A stretch of DNA of 64,000 nt from an uncultured Faecalibacterium sp. (GCA_934525845.1 CAKSZS010000005.1:58456-122455), one strand, 5' to 3'; shown: positions 9,208 through 18,082, counted from the first letter of the stretch. Notes: a model not told the origin generated them from the sequence alone. Numbers and translations are program-made.

Positions 9208-9801
9208 ATGGAACTGAGCAAGAAGGCAGCCTATCTGCAGGGTCTGGTCGATGGTCTGGGCGTGGACGAGTCCACCAAGGAAGGCAAGATCATCAAGGCC
9301 ATGAGCGCACTGCTGGGTGAGATGGCCGATGCCATCGACGGCATGGACGAAGATCTGTCCCGTGCCTACGACCAGATCAACGACCTGAGCGATGAGCTGG
9401 AGGACTTGGAAGCCGATCTGTATGAGGACGATGCGGAAGACGACGAAGACGCAGAAGATGCATCCGAGGACGATTCCGACGAGGACGATGATGCCAACGA
9501 TGATGACATCGCCAGCGAGCCGTTCTATGAAGTGGCCTGCCCCAACTGCGGCGAGACCGTCTACGTCAGCGAAGACGATCTGGATGCCGGTGAAGCCAAC
9601 TGTGCCCACTGCGGCGTGACCTTTGAGGTGGCGCTGGAGGGCGGCGATGAGCAGGAAGAGGACGACGGCCCTGTGCAGTACGAGGTGACCTGCCCTGCCT
9701 GCGGTACGGCTGCAGTGTTTGACGAAGAGGAACTGCTGGACGGTGCCCCCAAGTGCCCGCACTGCGGCAAGCCCCTGGATTTTGAAGTGACCGAGGAGTA
9801 A
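9208..9801 (+). CDS. CD1247-type acidic zinc-ribbon protein
   Basis: This 197-residue protein resembles the Clostridia family named after Clostridioides difficile CD1247. Residues 1-65 form a helical domain (LSKKAAYLQGLVDGLGVDES). A very acidic linker follows (residues about 65-105, mostly Asp/Glu). Two zinc ribbons come next, with CPNCG/CAHCG and CPACG/CPHCG pairs. The function is unknown. The acidic linker and paired ribbons suggest a protein- or nucleic-acid-binding adaptor, but that is inference. Start at 9208 after AAGGAGG. It is followed by a strong hairpin shared with the convergent gene. Confidence 0.75.
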   Translation: MELSKKAAYLQGLVDGLGVDESTKEGKIIKAMSALLGEMADAIDGMDEDLSRAYDQINDLSDELEDLEADLYEDDAEDDEDAEDASEDDSDEDDDANDDDIASEPFYEVACPNCGETVYVSEDDLDAGEANCAHCGVTFEVALEGGDEQEEDDGPVQYEVTCPACGTAAVFDEEELLDGAPKCPHCGKPLDFEVTEE

Positions 9802-9824
9802 TGCTCTGCGGGATCTGAACCAAC

Positions 9825-9864
9825 AAAAAGGACCGCTGCACTTTGAAGTGCAGCGGTCCTTTTT
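9825..9864. terminator. Bidirectional terminator
   Basis: AAAAAGGACCGCTGCACT pairs perfectly with AGTGCAGCGGTCCTTTTT around a TTGA loop. It serves both the zinc-ribbon gene and the convergent small gene at 9867-10151. Confidence 0.92.
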
Positions 9865-9866
9865 GA

Positions 9867-10151
9867 TTACTGTGCGTTTGCTTTCTGCAGCCAGATGCTG
9901 CCGATATCCAGTGCGTTGTACAGGCCGTACCGGGTGGTCTGCCGTGCAACACGCTCCTGCGGAGCCTTCGAGGTATCGGTAGAGAGCAGCATCAAATGAA
10001 CCTTATCCGCGATCTGCTGGCCGGCCACAGAGGTGGTGGTCAGGATCTGGAGATAGAGCACATAAGGATCGGTCATACGGCCGTAGTACAGCTCGTTGCC
10101 CTTGCGGACGAGGGGCTTGCCTTTATAAGTCAGTTTTGGAGTAAATGCCAT
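9867..10151 (-). CDS. Conserved hypothetical protein, 94 aa
   Basis: A small soluble protein that begins MAFTPKLTYKGKPLVRKGN and has no signal peptide or membrane segment. I do not recognise a named domain. The middle (DPYVLYLQILTTTSVAGQQIADKVHLMLLSTD) looks like alternating beta strands and helix. A GGGAGG lies before the ATG, a promoter stands upstream on the same strand, and a shared terminator lies downstream, so it is a monocistronic, expressed-looking gene. Confidence 0.7.
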   Translation of the reverse strand: MAFTPKLTYKGKPLVRKGNELYYGRMTDPYVLYLQILTTTSVAGQQIADKVHLMLLSTDTSKAPQERVARQTTRYGLYNALDIGSIWLQKANAQ

Positions 10152-10185
10152 CGTGAAAGCCTCCCTATCGTTTTTGATTCACTCT

Positions 10186-10215
10186 AGTATAACACAAACT
10201 GAATGCCCGATGCAA
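10186..10215 (-). promoter_or_regulatory. Promoter of the 94-aa gene
   Basis: On the minus strand TTGCAT (10210-10215), an 18 bp spacer, then TATACT (10186-10191). Confidence 0.65.
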
Positions 10216-10265
10216 GCATTTGCAGGGCGGGAGCTTATCTTTTGCGTCGGGGGACGTTTTCCCCC

Positions 10266-10293
10266 TTGCCGCCGGGTACAGATATGGTATACT
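10266..10293 (+). promoter_or_regulatory. Promoter of the SGNH hydrolase gene
   Basis: TTGCCG (10266-10271), a 16 bp spacer, then TATACT (10288-10293) with TGG before the -10. Confidence 0.65.
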
Positions 10294-10342
10294 AGAAGGG
10301 AAGAATACCGGCAATGCTGCAGCAGAAAGGAAGGCGGACAGA

Positions 10343-11242
10343 ATGGCAGATTATCAGGAATATCGTCGCAGAGTGCTGCACCGGCGCTGGCGCAGACGGT
10401 TTATTGCAGCGGGGCTGCTGTTTTTGCTGGCGCTGTGTGCCGCAGTGGGCGTTTTGTGGAAACGCCTGCACCGGGAACAGGCTCCGGGGGTCCTGCGGAA
10501 CAACACCATTCTGCACGAGGTGACGGCGGACAGCACCTGGAACACGACTGCCTACCCGACTGCCCGGCCGCTGAGCGTGCAGACACTGGCGGACGGTACC
10601 GAGACAGCACTGGATTTCCGCATGGCAGCGCTGCCCAGGACCCAGGCGGTGGAAAAAAGCTGGTTTTCGCAGGTCAGCTTTGTGGGCGACAGCCTGACCC
10701 AGGGGATGCAGATGTACGAGACTGCGCTCCCGAATGCGCAGTTCTGCGCCTATAAGGGGGTCGGCCCCAATGCCTTCGTCAATGGGACCAGCTGCAAGCG
10801 GGCAGACGGTACAGCAGAGATCCCGCTGGAAGCGCTGGCCGCGCAGAAGCCACAGGCTGTGTATGTTCTGCTGGGCACCAATGTGCTGGGGCGGGACACC
10901 GACTACACCAGCTTTCTGACCTATTACCGGCTGATGCTGGATATGATCTCGCAGGCCCTGCCGGGAACGCCCATCTATGTGCAGTCCATCACGCCGGTGC
11001 GGCCAGAAGTGAGCGCCAAGGCGAACCACGAAGGACTGAACCGGGAGCGCCTGTGCCGCATCAACAATGAGCTGGCGGCCATCGCACTGGAAAAGAACTG
11101 CTATTTCCTGAACCTGTGGGAAGTTCTGGCAGACGAGAATGGAGACCTGAAGGCGGAGTATGCCCAGCCGGACGGCTACCACATCAAGCCGGCTGGTTAT
11201 ACGGTCTGGGTGGATTATCTGCGCACCCATACGGCGCCGTAA
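10343..11242 (+). CDS. Membrane-anchored SGNH/GDSL hydrolase
   Basis: This 299-residue protein has an arginine-rich N-terminus followed by one membrane helix (residues about 20-38). The catalytic domain is outside the cell. It has the SGNH blocks: FVGDSLTQG (catalytic Ser), a Gly in block II, LLGTNVLG (the Asn of block III), and DGYHIKPAGY (Asp/His of block V). Enzymes of this type deacylate lipids, sugars or cell-wall glycans; the substrate cannot be told. The ATG at 10343 follows AAAGGAAGG; the open frame extends to 10220, but without family support. Confidence 0.85.
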   Translation: MADYQEYRRRVLHRRWRRRFIAAGLLFLLALCAAVGVLWKRLHREQAPGVLRNNTILHEVTADSTWNTTAYPTARPLSVQTLADGTETALDFRMAALPRTQAVEKSWFSQVSFVGDSLTQGMQMYETALPNAQFCAYKGVGPNAFVNGTSCKRADGTAEIPLEALAAQKPQAVYVLLGTNVLGRDTDYTSFLTYYRLMLDMISQALPGTPIYVQSITPVRPEVSAKANHEGLNRERLCRINNELAAIALEKNCYFLNLWEVLADENGDLKAEYAQPDGYHIKPAGYTVWVDYLRTHTAP

Positions 11243-11263
11243 GAAGGCGAGCCACCCAAAAAG

Positions 11264-11328
11264 AAAATCATCTGCAAGGAATCTCGGGATCGGAATCGAT
11301 CCTGAGAAAACCTTGCAGATGATTTTTG
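11264..11328. terminator. Bidirectional terminator
   Basis: AAAATCATCTGCAAGG pairs with CCTTGCAGATGATTTT; the 31-base interior also contains GGATCGGAATCGATCC. It lies between the convergent SGNH hydrolase and CinA-like genes. Confidence 0.85.
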
Positions 11329-11338
11329 TTTCCGTGCA

Positions 11339-12271
11339 TCAGATCAATTCTGCTCCGGCGTGGGGCAGGGTATCGGTGCGAAGAGAATGCAGCAACTGGG
11401 GCAGGGCGGCAAGGTCGCCGCCGGTGTACCACCAGCCCGCCGCTGCCACCAAGGCAGCCAGCAGCAGGAGCACCAACAAGGCATGGCGGAGCCGGTGCTT
11501 TTTGCGCGGTTTTGGTGCAGGAGACGGGGCGGACTCCACAGCAGCAGGGGCCGGGTGCTGAACGCCCTCCGGGACCGGGTCCCGGTAGCGCTGCCAGAAG
11601 GTGCCCTCGGCCTGCGGCAGACCGCAGGCGGCGCGGCGGATCATATCCAGCAGCCACAGGGCGGGGGCATCTGCCGCATAGACGGTGCGAAGCCAGCAGC
11701 CCTTCCGGGTGCCCAGTACCAGCAGGAACCGGGCGTTGGACTGTTCCAGACAGCCTGCCGCAAACTCGACACCGACCAGGCGCTGTGCAGCCTGTACCCG
11801 CGCCAGTGTCCGGTCAGCAGCATGATCCGAGCGTGTCCTGCGCTGGACCTGTGCCTCGAGCAGGGCGTTTGTTTTGGCATCGGCATAGCTCATGCGGCCA
11901 AAATCAAAGACCTTCTCAGCACCGGGCACAGCTTCCAGCCTCGTTTCCAGCAGGGTACCGGATGCTGCATCGCTGCACACCAGCAGCTTATGGTGCTGTT
12001 CCAGCGCCTGCACAGCGGCCTGTGAAAGGCTGGTGCTGCCTGTACCGTACAGCGCGGCAGAAAAGCAGGCCTGCAGGCTTTGCTGTGCTTTTTTCAATCC
12101 GCTGGCCGTCCCGGCATCCAGCGCCAGCAGAGTCTCGGCACCCCGGCTGCGGCACTGTGCCTGTACCTGCCAGGCGGCAGGAAAGCCCGCAGCAGCCTGC
12201 TGCACGCGGAGCGCGGATACCCCAAACAGACGCAGAACACAGGTGGTCTGCAGTTTTTCTTCCCCAGTCAA
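11339..12271 (-). CDS. Degenerate CinA paralogue with C-terminal membrane anchor
   Basis: A 310-residue protein encoded directly downstream of cinA. Residues about 10-215 align by eye with the middle and C-terminal domains of the neighbouring CinA. In CinA, LTLRVLGGES, TLATAESCTGGMIAQRI, VFGFGFVTYWEQAKA and PVAAQMALGAAA correspond here to CVLRLFGVSA, LLVCSDAASGTLLETRL, VFDFGRMSYADAKTN and RVQAAQRLVGVE. The amidase motif is lost: AESCTGG has become CSDAASG. A proline/alanine/lysine linker (235-260) leads to a single membrane helix (about 262-282) and a short outer tail. The start is TTG at 12271 after GAGGAG, with an upstream in-frame stop. Its function is unknown; it is probably a non-catalytic, membrane-tethered CinA-like protein. 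Confidence 0.7.
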   Translation of the reverse strand: MTGEEKLQTTCVLRLFGVSALRVQQAAAGFPAAWQVQAQCRSRGAETLLALDAGTASGLKKAQQSLQACFSAALYGTGSTSLSQAAVQALEQHHKLLVCSDAASGTLLETRLEAVPGAEKVFDFGRMSYADAKTNALLEAQVQRRTRSDHAADRTLARVQAAQRLVGVEFAAGCLEQSNARFLLVLGTRKGCWLRTVYAADAPALWLLDMIRRAACGLPQAEGTFWQRYRDPVPEGVQHPAPAAVESAPSPAPKPRKKHRLRHALLVLLLLAALVAAAGWWYTGGDLAALPQLLHSLRTDTLPHAGAELI

Positions 12272-12310
12272 ACCTGCTCACTCCTCACAGCCGGAAAAAC
12301 CGGGCTGTTT

Positions 12311-13630
12311 TTATTTTTTGAGAAATCCGGCGTCCAGTGCATCCAGCGCGGCAGCATCATGCTGTGCGGCCCTGTCCAGCGGCGTGGTGTCAGCCGGCAC
12401 TTTGCCCTGCGCCAGCCGCAGAGCCAGTTCGAGGGCGGTCTGTGCGGCGCGGGCGCGGACCAGAGCACGGTCCGGGCGGGACACGAACAGCTTCTTCACA
12501 TAGACGGTATCGCCCCGGGCGGCTCCCAGATAGACGGTGCCCACCGGCCGGACGGCATCGCCGCCGGTGGGGCCGGCCACGCCGGTCACACTGACAGCAA
12601 TGTCTGCCCCGGCAGTCGCAGCGGCTCCCAGCGCCATCTGTGCGGCCACTGGTGCCGATACGACATTGTACTTGTCGATGACGGCCGGATCAACGCCGAT
12701 CATCTGTGCTTTGGCCTGTTCCCAGTAGGTGACGAAGCCAAAGCCGAATACGCCGCTGGAGCCGGAAACGTTGGTGATGCGCTGGGCGATCATGCCGCCC
12801 GTGCAGCTTTCTGCCGTGGCAAGGGTCAGGCCGTTGGCCTGCAGTGTGTGCACCAGCGTTTCTTCCAGTCCGGCGGCATCTTCATCATACACCGCATCGC
12901 CCAGCAGATCGTAGAACTTTGTGGCGTAAGCGCGGCACATTTTTTCAGCTTCCGTGTCGTTTTCCGCCCGTGCCGTGATGCGGATCTCACATTCGCCGGT
13001 CTTGCAGTAAATGGCGGCGGTGGGGTTGGCATTTTCCAGCAGGTCCCGCACCCGGTATTCCAGATCACTCTCACCACCCAGCACCCGCAGGGTCAGGCTG
13101 TGCAGGGCACAATTCTGCCGTGCCAGCAGCAGGGGACGCACGCTCTCCTCCCACATGGCCTTCATCTCGTGGGGAACGCCGGGCATCAGCACGGCGCAGT
13201 GGCCGTCCAGCTCAAACCAGGCGCCGGGAGCGGTGCCGTGGTGGTTGACGATCTTGCGGCCATGCACCGGCACCATGGCCTGCTTGCGGTTGTTGGGGGT
13301 GGTCTCGCGGCCGGTGCGGGCAAAGTAGGAGACGATCTTTTCCCACTCTTCTTCGTCAAAGGTGAGGGTGTCGCCATAGCAGGCGGCAACGGTCTCCTTG
13401 GTCAGATCGTCTGCCGTGGGACCCAGACCTCCGGTGAACACCAGCAGGTCGCACCGCTGCCGGGCTTCGTTGACAAAATCCGCCAGGCGGTCATGGTTGT
13501 CGCCAATGGTGCTTTCCCGCTGGACCGTGATGCCCAGCGCCGCCAGTTCCCGGCTGAGGTACTGGGCGTTGGTGTTCAGAATGTTGCCGAGCAGCAGCTC
13601 GGTGCCGACGCTGATGATCTCTGCAGTCAT
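12311..13630 (-). CDS. cinA: CinA: competence/damage-inducible protein, NMN amidohydrolase type
   Basis: This 439-residue protein comprises a MoCF/COG1058 domain (IISVGTELLLGNILNTN, FTGGLGPTADDLT), a KH-like middle domain (about 175-260), and the C-terminal amidohydrolase domain with AESCTGG (about residues 276-282) and VTGVAGPTGG. CinA C-domains hydrolyse NMN to NaMN, and the N-terminal domain can hydrolyse ADP-ribose, so the protein recycles pyridine nucleotides. The ATG at 13630 is chosen; an in-frame ATG at 13654 overlaps thiI. It sits just downstream of thiI and upstream of its degenerate paralogue. Confidence 0.93.
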   Translation of the reverse strand: MTAEIISVGTELLLGNILNTNAQYLSRELAALGITVQRESTIGDNHDRLADFVNEARQRCDLLVFTGGLGPTADDLTKETVAACYGDTLTFDEEEWEKIVSYFARTGRETTPNNRKQAMVPVHGRKIVNHHGTAPGAWFELDGHCAVLMPGVPHEMKAMWEESVRPLLLARQNCALHSLTLRVLGGESDLEYRVRDLLENANPTAAIYCKTGECEIRITARAENDTEAEKMCRAYATKFYDLLGDAVYDEDAAGLEETLVHTLQANGLTLATAESCTGGMIAQRITNVSGSSGVFGFGFVTYWEQAKAQMIGVDPAVIDKYNVVSAPVAAQMALGAAATAGADIAVSVTGVAGPTGGDAVRPVGTVYLGAARGDTVYVKKLFVSRPDRALVRARAAQTALELALRLAQGKVPADTTPLDRAAQHDAAALDALDAGFLKK

Positions 13631-13637
13631 GGACAAA

Positions 13638-14837
13638 TCACCCCTCGAATTCAACCTGATCGGTAATGCGGATGCGGATGCGCTCGGCGTTGGCAGCAGC
13701 TTCAGCTTCCAGTTCGGCCAGGCCCGGCATCGCGGCTTCGGCTTCCAGAATTTCTTCCAGCTCCGGGCGGATCTTCGGATGCGGCGGAGTGAAGATGGTG
13801 CAGCAGTCCTCGTAGGGCAGGATGCTGGTCTCGAAGGTGTTGATGTGGCGGGCGGTCTCCACGATCTCGGTCTTGTCCATGCCGATGAGCGGGCGCAGGA
13901 TGGGCAGGTCCTGGGCGGCGTCGGTGCACTGCAGAGCTTTGACGGTCTGGCTGGCTACCTGGGCCAGACTCTCACCGGTGATGAGGGCTTCGCAGCCCTG
14001 CTTCTTGGCGATGACGTTGGCAATGCGCATCATGCTGCGGCGCATGAGCACCGTGAACAGCACGTCCGGGGCATTGTCGCGGATGTACTCCTGCGGCTTG
14101 GTGTAGGGCACCACGAACAGGTTGGAACTGCCGGTGTAGATGCTGGTGAGCTGGGCCAGGGCCTTAACTTTCAGTTTTGCACGCTCGGAAGTATACGGAG
14201 GGGATGCAAAATGGATGTGATCCAGAGCCAGACCGCGCTTTGCCATGCGGTAAGCAGCCACCGGACTGTCGATGCCGCCGGACAGCATATTCAGGGCGCG
14301 GCCGCTGGTCCCCACGGGCAGACCACCTTCACCCGGTACTTTCGGACCGTGAATATACGCACCGTAATCACGAATCTCTACGATGACCTTGAAATCCGGG
14401 TTGTGCACGTCCACCTTGAGGTAGTTGTGCTTGCCCAGCAGGTAGGCGCCCAGCTCCCGCATCAGCTCCGGGCTGGTCATGGGGTAGCTCTTGTCGGAGC
14501 GGCGGGCCTCCACCTTGAAAGTGCGGATGCCGTGCAGGCTGGCTCCGAGGTAATCCTCGGCGGTCTGGCAGATGGTGTCGAAGGCCTTGTCGCAGACCAC
14601 GGAACGGCTCAGTGCGGCCAGGCCGAACACCTTGCTCACCCGGTCAAAGGCCAGGTCCATGTCCACATCTTCTTCTTCGGGTTCCATGTAGAAGGTGGAC
14701 TGAGTGCAGTACACCTTGAACTTGCCCACGGTCTTGAGCCGGTAGCGCAGGATCTTCATCATGGCCGACTCGAACTGGTTGCGGTTGAGGCCCTTCAGGG
14801 ACATTTCGCCCTGGTAGCCCATAATGATTTCATGCAT
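13638..14837 (-). CDS. thiI: tRNA 4-thiouridine synthetase ThiI (no rhodanese domain)
   Basis: This 399-residue protein has an N-terminal ferredoxin-like plus THUMP region (to about residue 165), then the adenylating PP-loop domain with SGGIDSP at residues 186-192. It activates U8 of tRNAs for thiolation. The C-terminal rhodanese domain found in Escherichia coli ThiI is absent, as usual in Firmicutes. There a dedicated cysteine desulfurase supplies sulfur directly, and such a gene lies immediately upstream. A PYEDCCTIF segment at about 340 is typical of the family. Confidence 0.95.
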   Translation of the reverse strand: MHEIIMGYQGEMSLKGLNRNQFESAMMKILRYRLKTVGKFKVYCTQSTFYMEPEEEDVDMDLAFDRVSKVFGLAALSRSVVCDKAFDTICQTAEDYLGASLHGIRTFKVEARRSDKSYPMTSPELMRELGAYLLGKHNYLKVDVHNPDFKVIVEIRDYGAYIHGPKVPGEGGLPVGTSGRALNMLSGGIDSPVAAYRMAKRGLALDHIHFASPPYTSERAKLKVKALAQLTSIYTGSSNLFVVPYTKPQEYIRDNAPDVLFTVLMRRSMMRIANVIAKKQGCEALITGESLAQVASQTVKALQCTDAAQDLPILRPLIGMDKTEIVETARHINTFETSILPYEDCCTIFTPPHPKIRPELEEILEAEAAMPGLAELEAEAAANAERIRIRITDQVEFEG

Positions 14838-14855
14838 AAATGTTGTAACTCCTGA

Positions 14856-16007
14856 TTATTTTTTGATTCGCTGCAAATGCTTCATGCCGTCCTCAAAGCG
14901 GGTGAGGAACGCGTCCACATCCTCCGGGGTGTTGTCGGCGCAGAAGGAAACGCGGATGGCGGTGTCGATGGCCAGCGGGTCTTTGCCCATGGCCGCCAGC
15001 GTGTGGCTGGGCTGCCCCCGGCCGCAGGCGCTGGCGGACGAAACGTAGATCTGCTGTTCTGCCAGAAAAGCCAGCATCGTTTCGCTCTTGATGCAGTTCT
15101 CGCTGAAGTTCAGCACCTCCGGCACCGCGTCCGCCGGGCTGTTGAGCACCACTTCCGGGAAAGCTTTCAGCCCCTCCCGCAGACGCTGGTTCAGCGCCCG
15201 CACGGCAGTGTCGCGGCTCTTCATGGTTTTTGCCAGACGTGTTGCGGCAGCGGCAAGGCCCATGGCGTAGGGCAGGTTCTCGGTGCCGGGGCGCATCTCG
15301 CGCTCCTGCTCGCCGCCCAGGTAAGGCGGCTGGAACGCCTGCACCAGCCGGTCGCTGAGGTACAGTGCACCGATGCCCTTGGGGGCGTGAATTTTGTGGC
15401 CGCTCACCGACAGGGTGTCGATGTTGTCCAGTTTGATGGGCACCCGCATCCATGCCTGCACTGCGTCCACATGGACGATGGTACGGCTGTTGCGGCGCTT
15501 GACCTCGGCGGCCAAGCGCTCCACGTCGTTCCGGGTGCCGATCTCGTTGTTCACCATCATGCAGGCCACGAGAATGGTGTTCTTGTCCACGTGCTCCAGC
15601 ATCGCGGCGATGTCCAGCGTGCCGTCTGCCCGGGGCCTGACTACGGTGACGTCATAGCCTTTCTGGGTCAGACGCTCCAGCGGCTTCTGCACGCTGGGGT
15701 GTTCGAAGCCGGATACCACGATACCCTTGCCGAAGGTGCGGGTCTGGGCGGCACCCAGCAGTGCCAGATTGTTGCTCTCGCTGCCGCAGGAGGTGAAGTA
15801 CAGCTCCCGGGGCTTGCAGCCCAGCGTGCGGGCCACGGCGGCACGGGCGGTGTTCAGCGCTTCCTCACTGCGGGCACCGGGGCCGTACAGGCTGGAAGGG
15901 TTTGCCCAGTGCTCCCGCATGACCTTGTCGATGACGTCCGCCACCTCGGGAGCCACGATGGTGGTGGCGGCGTTGTCCAGATAATGCAATTCAGGATTTT
16001 GCAGCAT
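14856..16007 (-). CDS. Cysteine desulfurase (NifS/NifZ type) paired with ThiI
   Basis: This 383-residue, PLP-dependent class V aminotransferase fold protein has the Schiff-base lysine in SGHKIHAPKG (Lys205), an HVDAVQ segment typical of the PLP pocket, and the catalytic cysteine in SSASACGRG (Cys328). It removes sulfur from cysteine as a protein persulfide. The gene lies 18 bases upstream of thiI in one operon. In Bacillus subtilis the equivalent partner (NifZ) delivers sulfur to ThiI for tRNA 4-thiouridine, and the context here says the same. Confidence 0.92.
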   Translation of the reverse strand: MLQNPELHYLDNAATTIVAPEVADVIDKVMREHWANPSSLYGPGARSEEALNTARAAVARTLGCKPRELYFTSCGSESNNLALLGAAQTRTFGKGIVVSGFEHPSVQKPLERLTQKGYDVTVVRPRADGTLDIAAMLEHVDKNTILVACMMVNNEIGTRNDVERLAAEVKRRNSRTIVHVDAVQAWMRVPIKLDNIDTLSVSGHKIHAPKGIGALYLSDRLVQAFQPPYLGGEQEREMRPGTENLPYAMGLAAAATRLAKTMKSRDTAVRALNQRLREGLKAFPEVVLNSPADAVPEVLNFSENCIKSETMLAFLAEQQIYVSSASACGRGQPSHTLAAMGKDPLAIDTAIRVSFCADNTPEDVDAFLTRFEDGMKHLQRIKK

Positions 16008-16052
16008 AAAAGGGATTCCTGCTTTCTGATTTTTTCATAATAAACCAGAATA

Positions 16053-16081
16053 AGTATACCACAACAGGCCGTGGAACGCAA
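16053..16081 (-). promoter_or_regulatory. Promoter of the desulfurase-thiI-cinA operon
   Basis: On the minus strand TTGCGT (16076-16081), a 17 bp spacer, then TATACT (16053-16058), about 45 bases before the desulfurase start. Confidence 0.8.
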
Positions 16082-16102
16082 AATATTTGGTGTTGTTTTT
16101 CC

Positions 16103-16132
16103 TTGACAAACACCCCGCCGGTGTGCTATCTT
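16103..16132 (+). promoter_or_regulatory. Promoter of fhs and its riboswitch
   Basis: TTGACA (16103-16108), an 18 bp spacer, then TATCTT (16127-16132), immediately before the ZTP riboswitch. Confidence 0.75.
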
Positions 16133-16135
16133 TAC

Positions 16136-16259
16136 TGCAGAGAGAACACCATCTCTGCTGACGGAATTTTGTGGAGCACCACAGTGCAGGGGTGGATGGA
16201 TGTCAATGCCGACCGTCTGGGCAGCCTTGCGCGATTGCTGCGCAAAGCTGCCCTTTTTT
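16136..16259 (+). ncRNA. ZTP (pfl) riboswitch with terminator platform
   Basis: The aptamer lies at about 16136-16223. Its 3' end carries GCCGACCGTCTGGGC (16208-16222), the most conserved block of the pfl motif. Upstream are TGACGG and the hairpin TTGTGGAGCACCACA. The expression platform is a terminator: GGGCAGC (16219-16225) pairs with GCTGCCC (16247-16253), followed by T6. The terminator stem uses the same CTGGGC bases as the aptamer, so ligand binding should prevent termination. ZTP signals 10-formyl-tetrahydrofolate shortage, and fhs downstream makes that cofactor. The 5' half is less standard, so a covariance search would confirm it. Confidence 0.85.
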
Positions 16260-16261
16260 CA

Positions 16262-16401
16262 ACCCTCTCCGTCAGCGCTGTGCGCTGCCACCTCTCCCGA
16301 AGGGCGAGGGTTATGCATCAGAAGGATCACTTATCCTTCTATGCTTAAAAGCTCCCCTTTGGGGGGCTGGCTGTGAGCAAAGTGAACAGACTGAGAGGGT
16401 T
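16262..16401. repeat. Family B palindromic repeats, tandem pair
   Basis: First unit: CCCTCTCCGTCAGCGCTGTGCGCTGCC then CCTCTCCCGAAGGGCGAGGG. Second unit from about 16346: AGCTCCCCTTTGGGGGGCTGG, ending AGACTGAGAGGG. The pair lies between the riboswitch terminator and the fhs ribosome binding site, so it is part of the fhs leader transcript. Confidence 0.75.
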
Positions 16402-16420
16402 CAAAGGAGGATGTACCGCC

Positions 16421-18082
16421 ATGAAAACCGATATCGAGATCGCACAGGAAGCCAAAATGAAGCCCATTGCGGAAGTGGCCGCCCAGCTGGGCCTTTCCGA
16501 TGAGGACGTGATCCCCTATGGCCGCTACAAGGCCAAGATCAACCACCGCCTGATCCACTCGGCCCAAAAGCAGGGCAAGCTGATCCTGGTCACGGCCATC
16601 AGCCCCACCCCCGCCGGTGAGGGCAAGACCACCACCAGTGTGGGCCTGGCCGATGCCATGAACGCTCTGGGCAAAAAGACCATGCTCTGCCTGCGGGAAC
16701 CTTCTCTCGGTCCCGTGTTTGGCATCAAGGGCGGCGCGGCCGGCGGCGGCTATGCCCAGGTGGTGCCCATGGAAGACATCAACCTGCACTTTACCGGAGA
16801 CCTGCACGCCATCGGCACGGCCAACAACCTGCTGGCCGCGATGATCGACAACAGCATCCAGCAGGGCAACCCGCTGAACATCGACCCCCGCCGCATCACC
16901 TGGAAGCGCTGCATGGACATGAACGACCGCCAGCTGCGGTTCATCGTGGACGGCCTGGGCGGCAAGGTGAACGGCACTCCCCGCGAGGACGGCTTTGACA
17001 TTACGGTTGCCAGCGAGGTCATGGCCATCTTCTGCCTGGCCACCAGCATTTCCGACCTGAAGGAGCGGCTGTCCAGGATCGTGTGTGCCTACACCTACGA
17101 CGGCAAGCCGGTGACCGCCGGTCAGATCGGTGCCGCCGGTGCCATGACCGCCCTGCTGAAGGATGCTCTGGACCCGAACCTCGTCCAGACACTGGAGAAC
17201 AACCCCGCCATCATCCACGGCGGCCCCTTCGCCAACATTGCCCACGGCTGCAACAGCGTGCTGGCCACCAAGCTGAGCCTGTCGCTGGCCGACTACACCA
17301 TCACCGAGGCCGGTTTCGGTGCCGACCTGGGCGCCGAGAAGTTCCTGGACATCAAGTGCCGCTATGCCGGCATCGCCCCCAACGCCTGCGTGCTGGTGGC
17401 CACCGTGCGCGCCCTCAAGAGCCACGGCGGCGTGGCCAAGGCAGACCTGAGCCAGCCCAACCTGGAAGCCGTCAAGGCCGGTGCCGCCAACCTCATCCGC
17501 CACATCGACAACCTGAAGAACGGCTTCGGCCTGCCGGTGGTGGTGGCCATCAACGCCTTCCCCACCGATACCCCGGAAGAGCAGGCCTATGTGGAGCAGG
17601 TGTGCGCCGAGCAGGGCGTGCCCTGCGTGCTGAGCGAGGTGTTCGCCAAGGGCGGCGAGGGCGGCAAGGCACTGGCTGAGAAGGTGCTGGAGATTCTGGA
17701 GGATCGTCCCATCCAGTACACCTACCCGCTGGAGATGCCCCTGAAGGACAAGATCAACGCCATTGCCACCAAGATCTACCGTGCCGACGGCGTGAATTAC
17801 AGCGCCGCCGCCAGCAAGACGCTGGCCGAGCTGACCGAGATGGGCTACGGCGACCTGCCCGTGTGCATTGCCAAGACCCAGTACAGCTTCAGCGACAATG
17901 CCAAGCTGACCGGTGCCCCCACCGGCTTTACCATGGAGGTGCGTGAAGTGCGCCTGGCCGCGGGTGCCGGCTTCGTGGTGGTCATCTGCGGCAGCATCAT
18001 GACCATGCCCGGCCTGCCCAAGAAGCCCGCCGCTGTCAACATCGATGTGGACGCCGACGGCAAGATCACCGGCCTGTTCTGA
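16421..18082 (+). CDS. fhs: Formate-tetrahydrofolate ligase
   Basis: A 553-residue enzyme of normal family length. The ATP-binding loop [13 protein letters not shown] is at residues about 63-75. Other conserved stretches are [22 protein letters not shown] (about 91-112) and, near the C-terminus, PGLPKKPAA. It makes 10-formyl-THF from formate, ATP and THF, feeding purine synthesis and formyl-Met-tRNA. The ATG at 16421 lies ten bases after AAAGGAGG. Expression should be controlled by the upstream ZTP riboswitch. Confidence 0.97.
   Translation: MKTDIEIAQEAKMKPIAEVAAQLGLSDEDVIPYGRYKAKINHRLIHSAQKQGKLILVTAISPTPAGEGKTTTSVGLADAMNALGKKTMLCLREPSLGPVFGIKGGAAGGGYAQVVPMEDINLHFTGDLHAIGTANNLLAAMIDNSIQQGNPLNIDPRRITWKRCMDMNDRQLRFIVDGLGGKVNGTPREDGFDITVASEVMAIFCLATSISDLKERLSRIVCAYTYDGKPVTAGQIGAAGAMTALLKDALDPNLVQTLENNPAIIHGGPFANIAHGCNSVLATKLSLSLADYTITEAGFGADLGAEKFLDIKCRYAGIAPNACVLVATVRALKSHGGVAKADLSQPNLEAVKAGAANLIRHIDNLKNGFGLPVVVAINAFPTDTPEEQAYVEQVCAEQGVPCVLSEVFAKGGEGGKALAEKVLEILEDRPIQYTYPLEMPLKDKINAIATKIYRADGVNYSAAASKTLAELTEMGYGDLPVCIAKTQYSFSDNAKLTGAPTGFTMEVREVRLAAGAGFVVVICGSIMTMPGLPKKPAAVNIDVDADGKITGLF

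Noticed and set aside
16136..16259. Tetrahydrofolate riboswitch before fhs
   Set aside because: The THF-class conserved junctions are absent, while the GCCGACCGTCTGGGC block and overlapping terminator match the ZTP (pfl) class.
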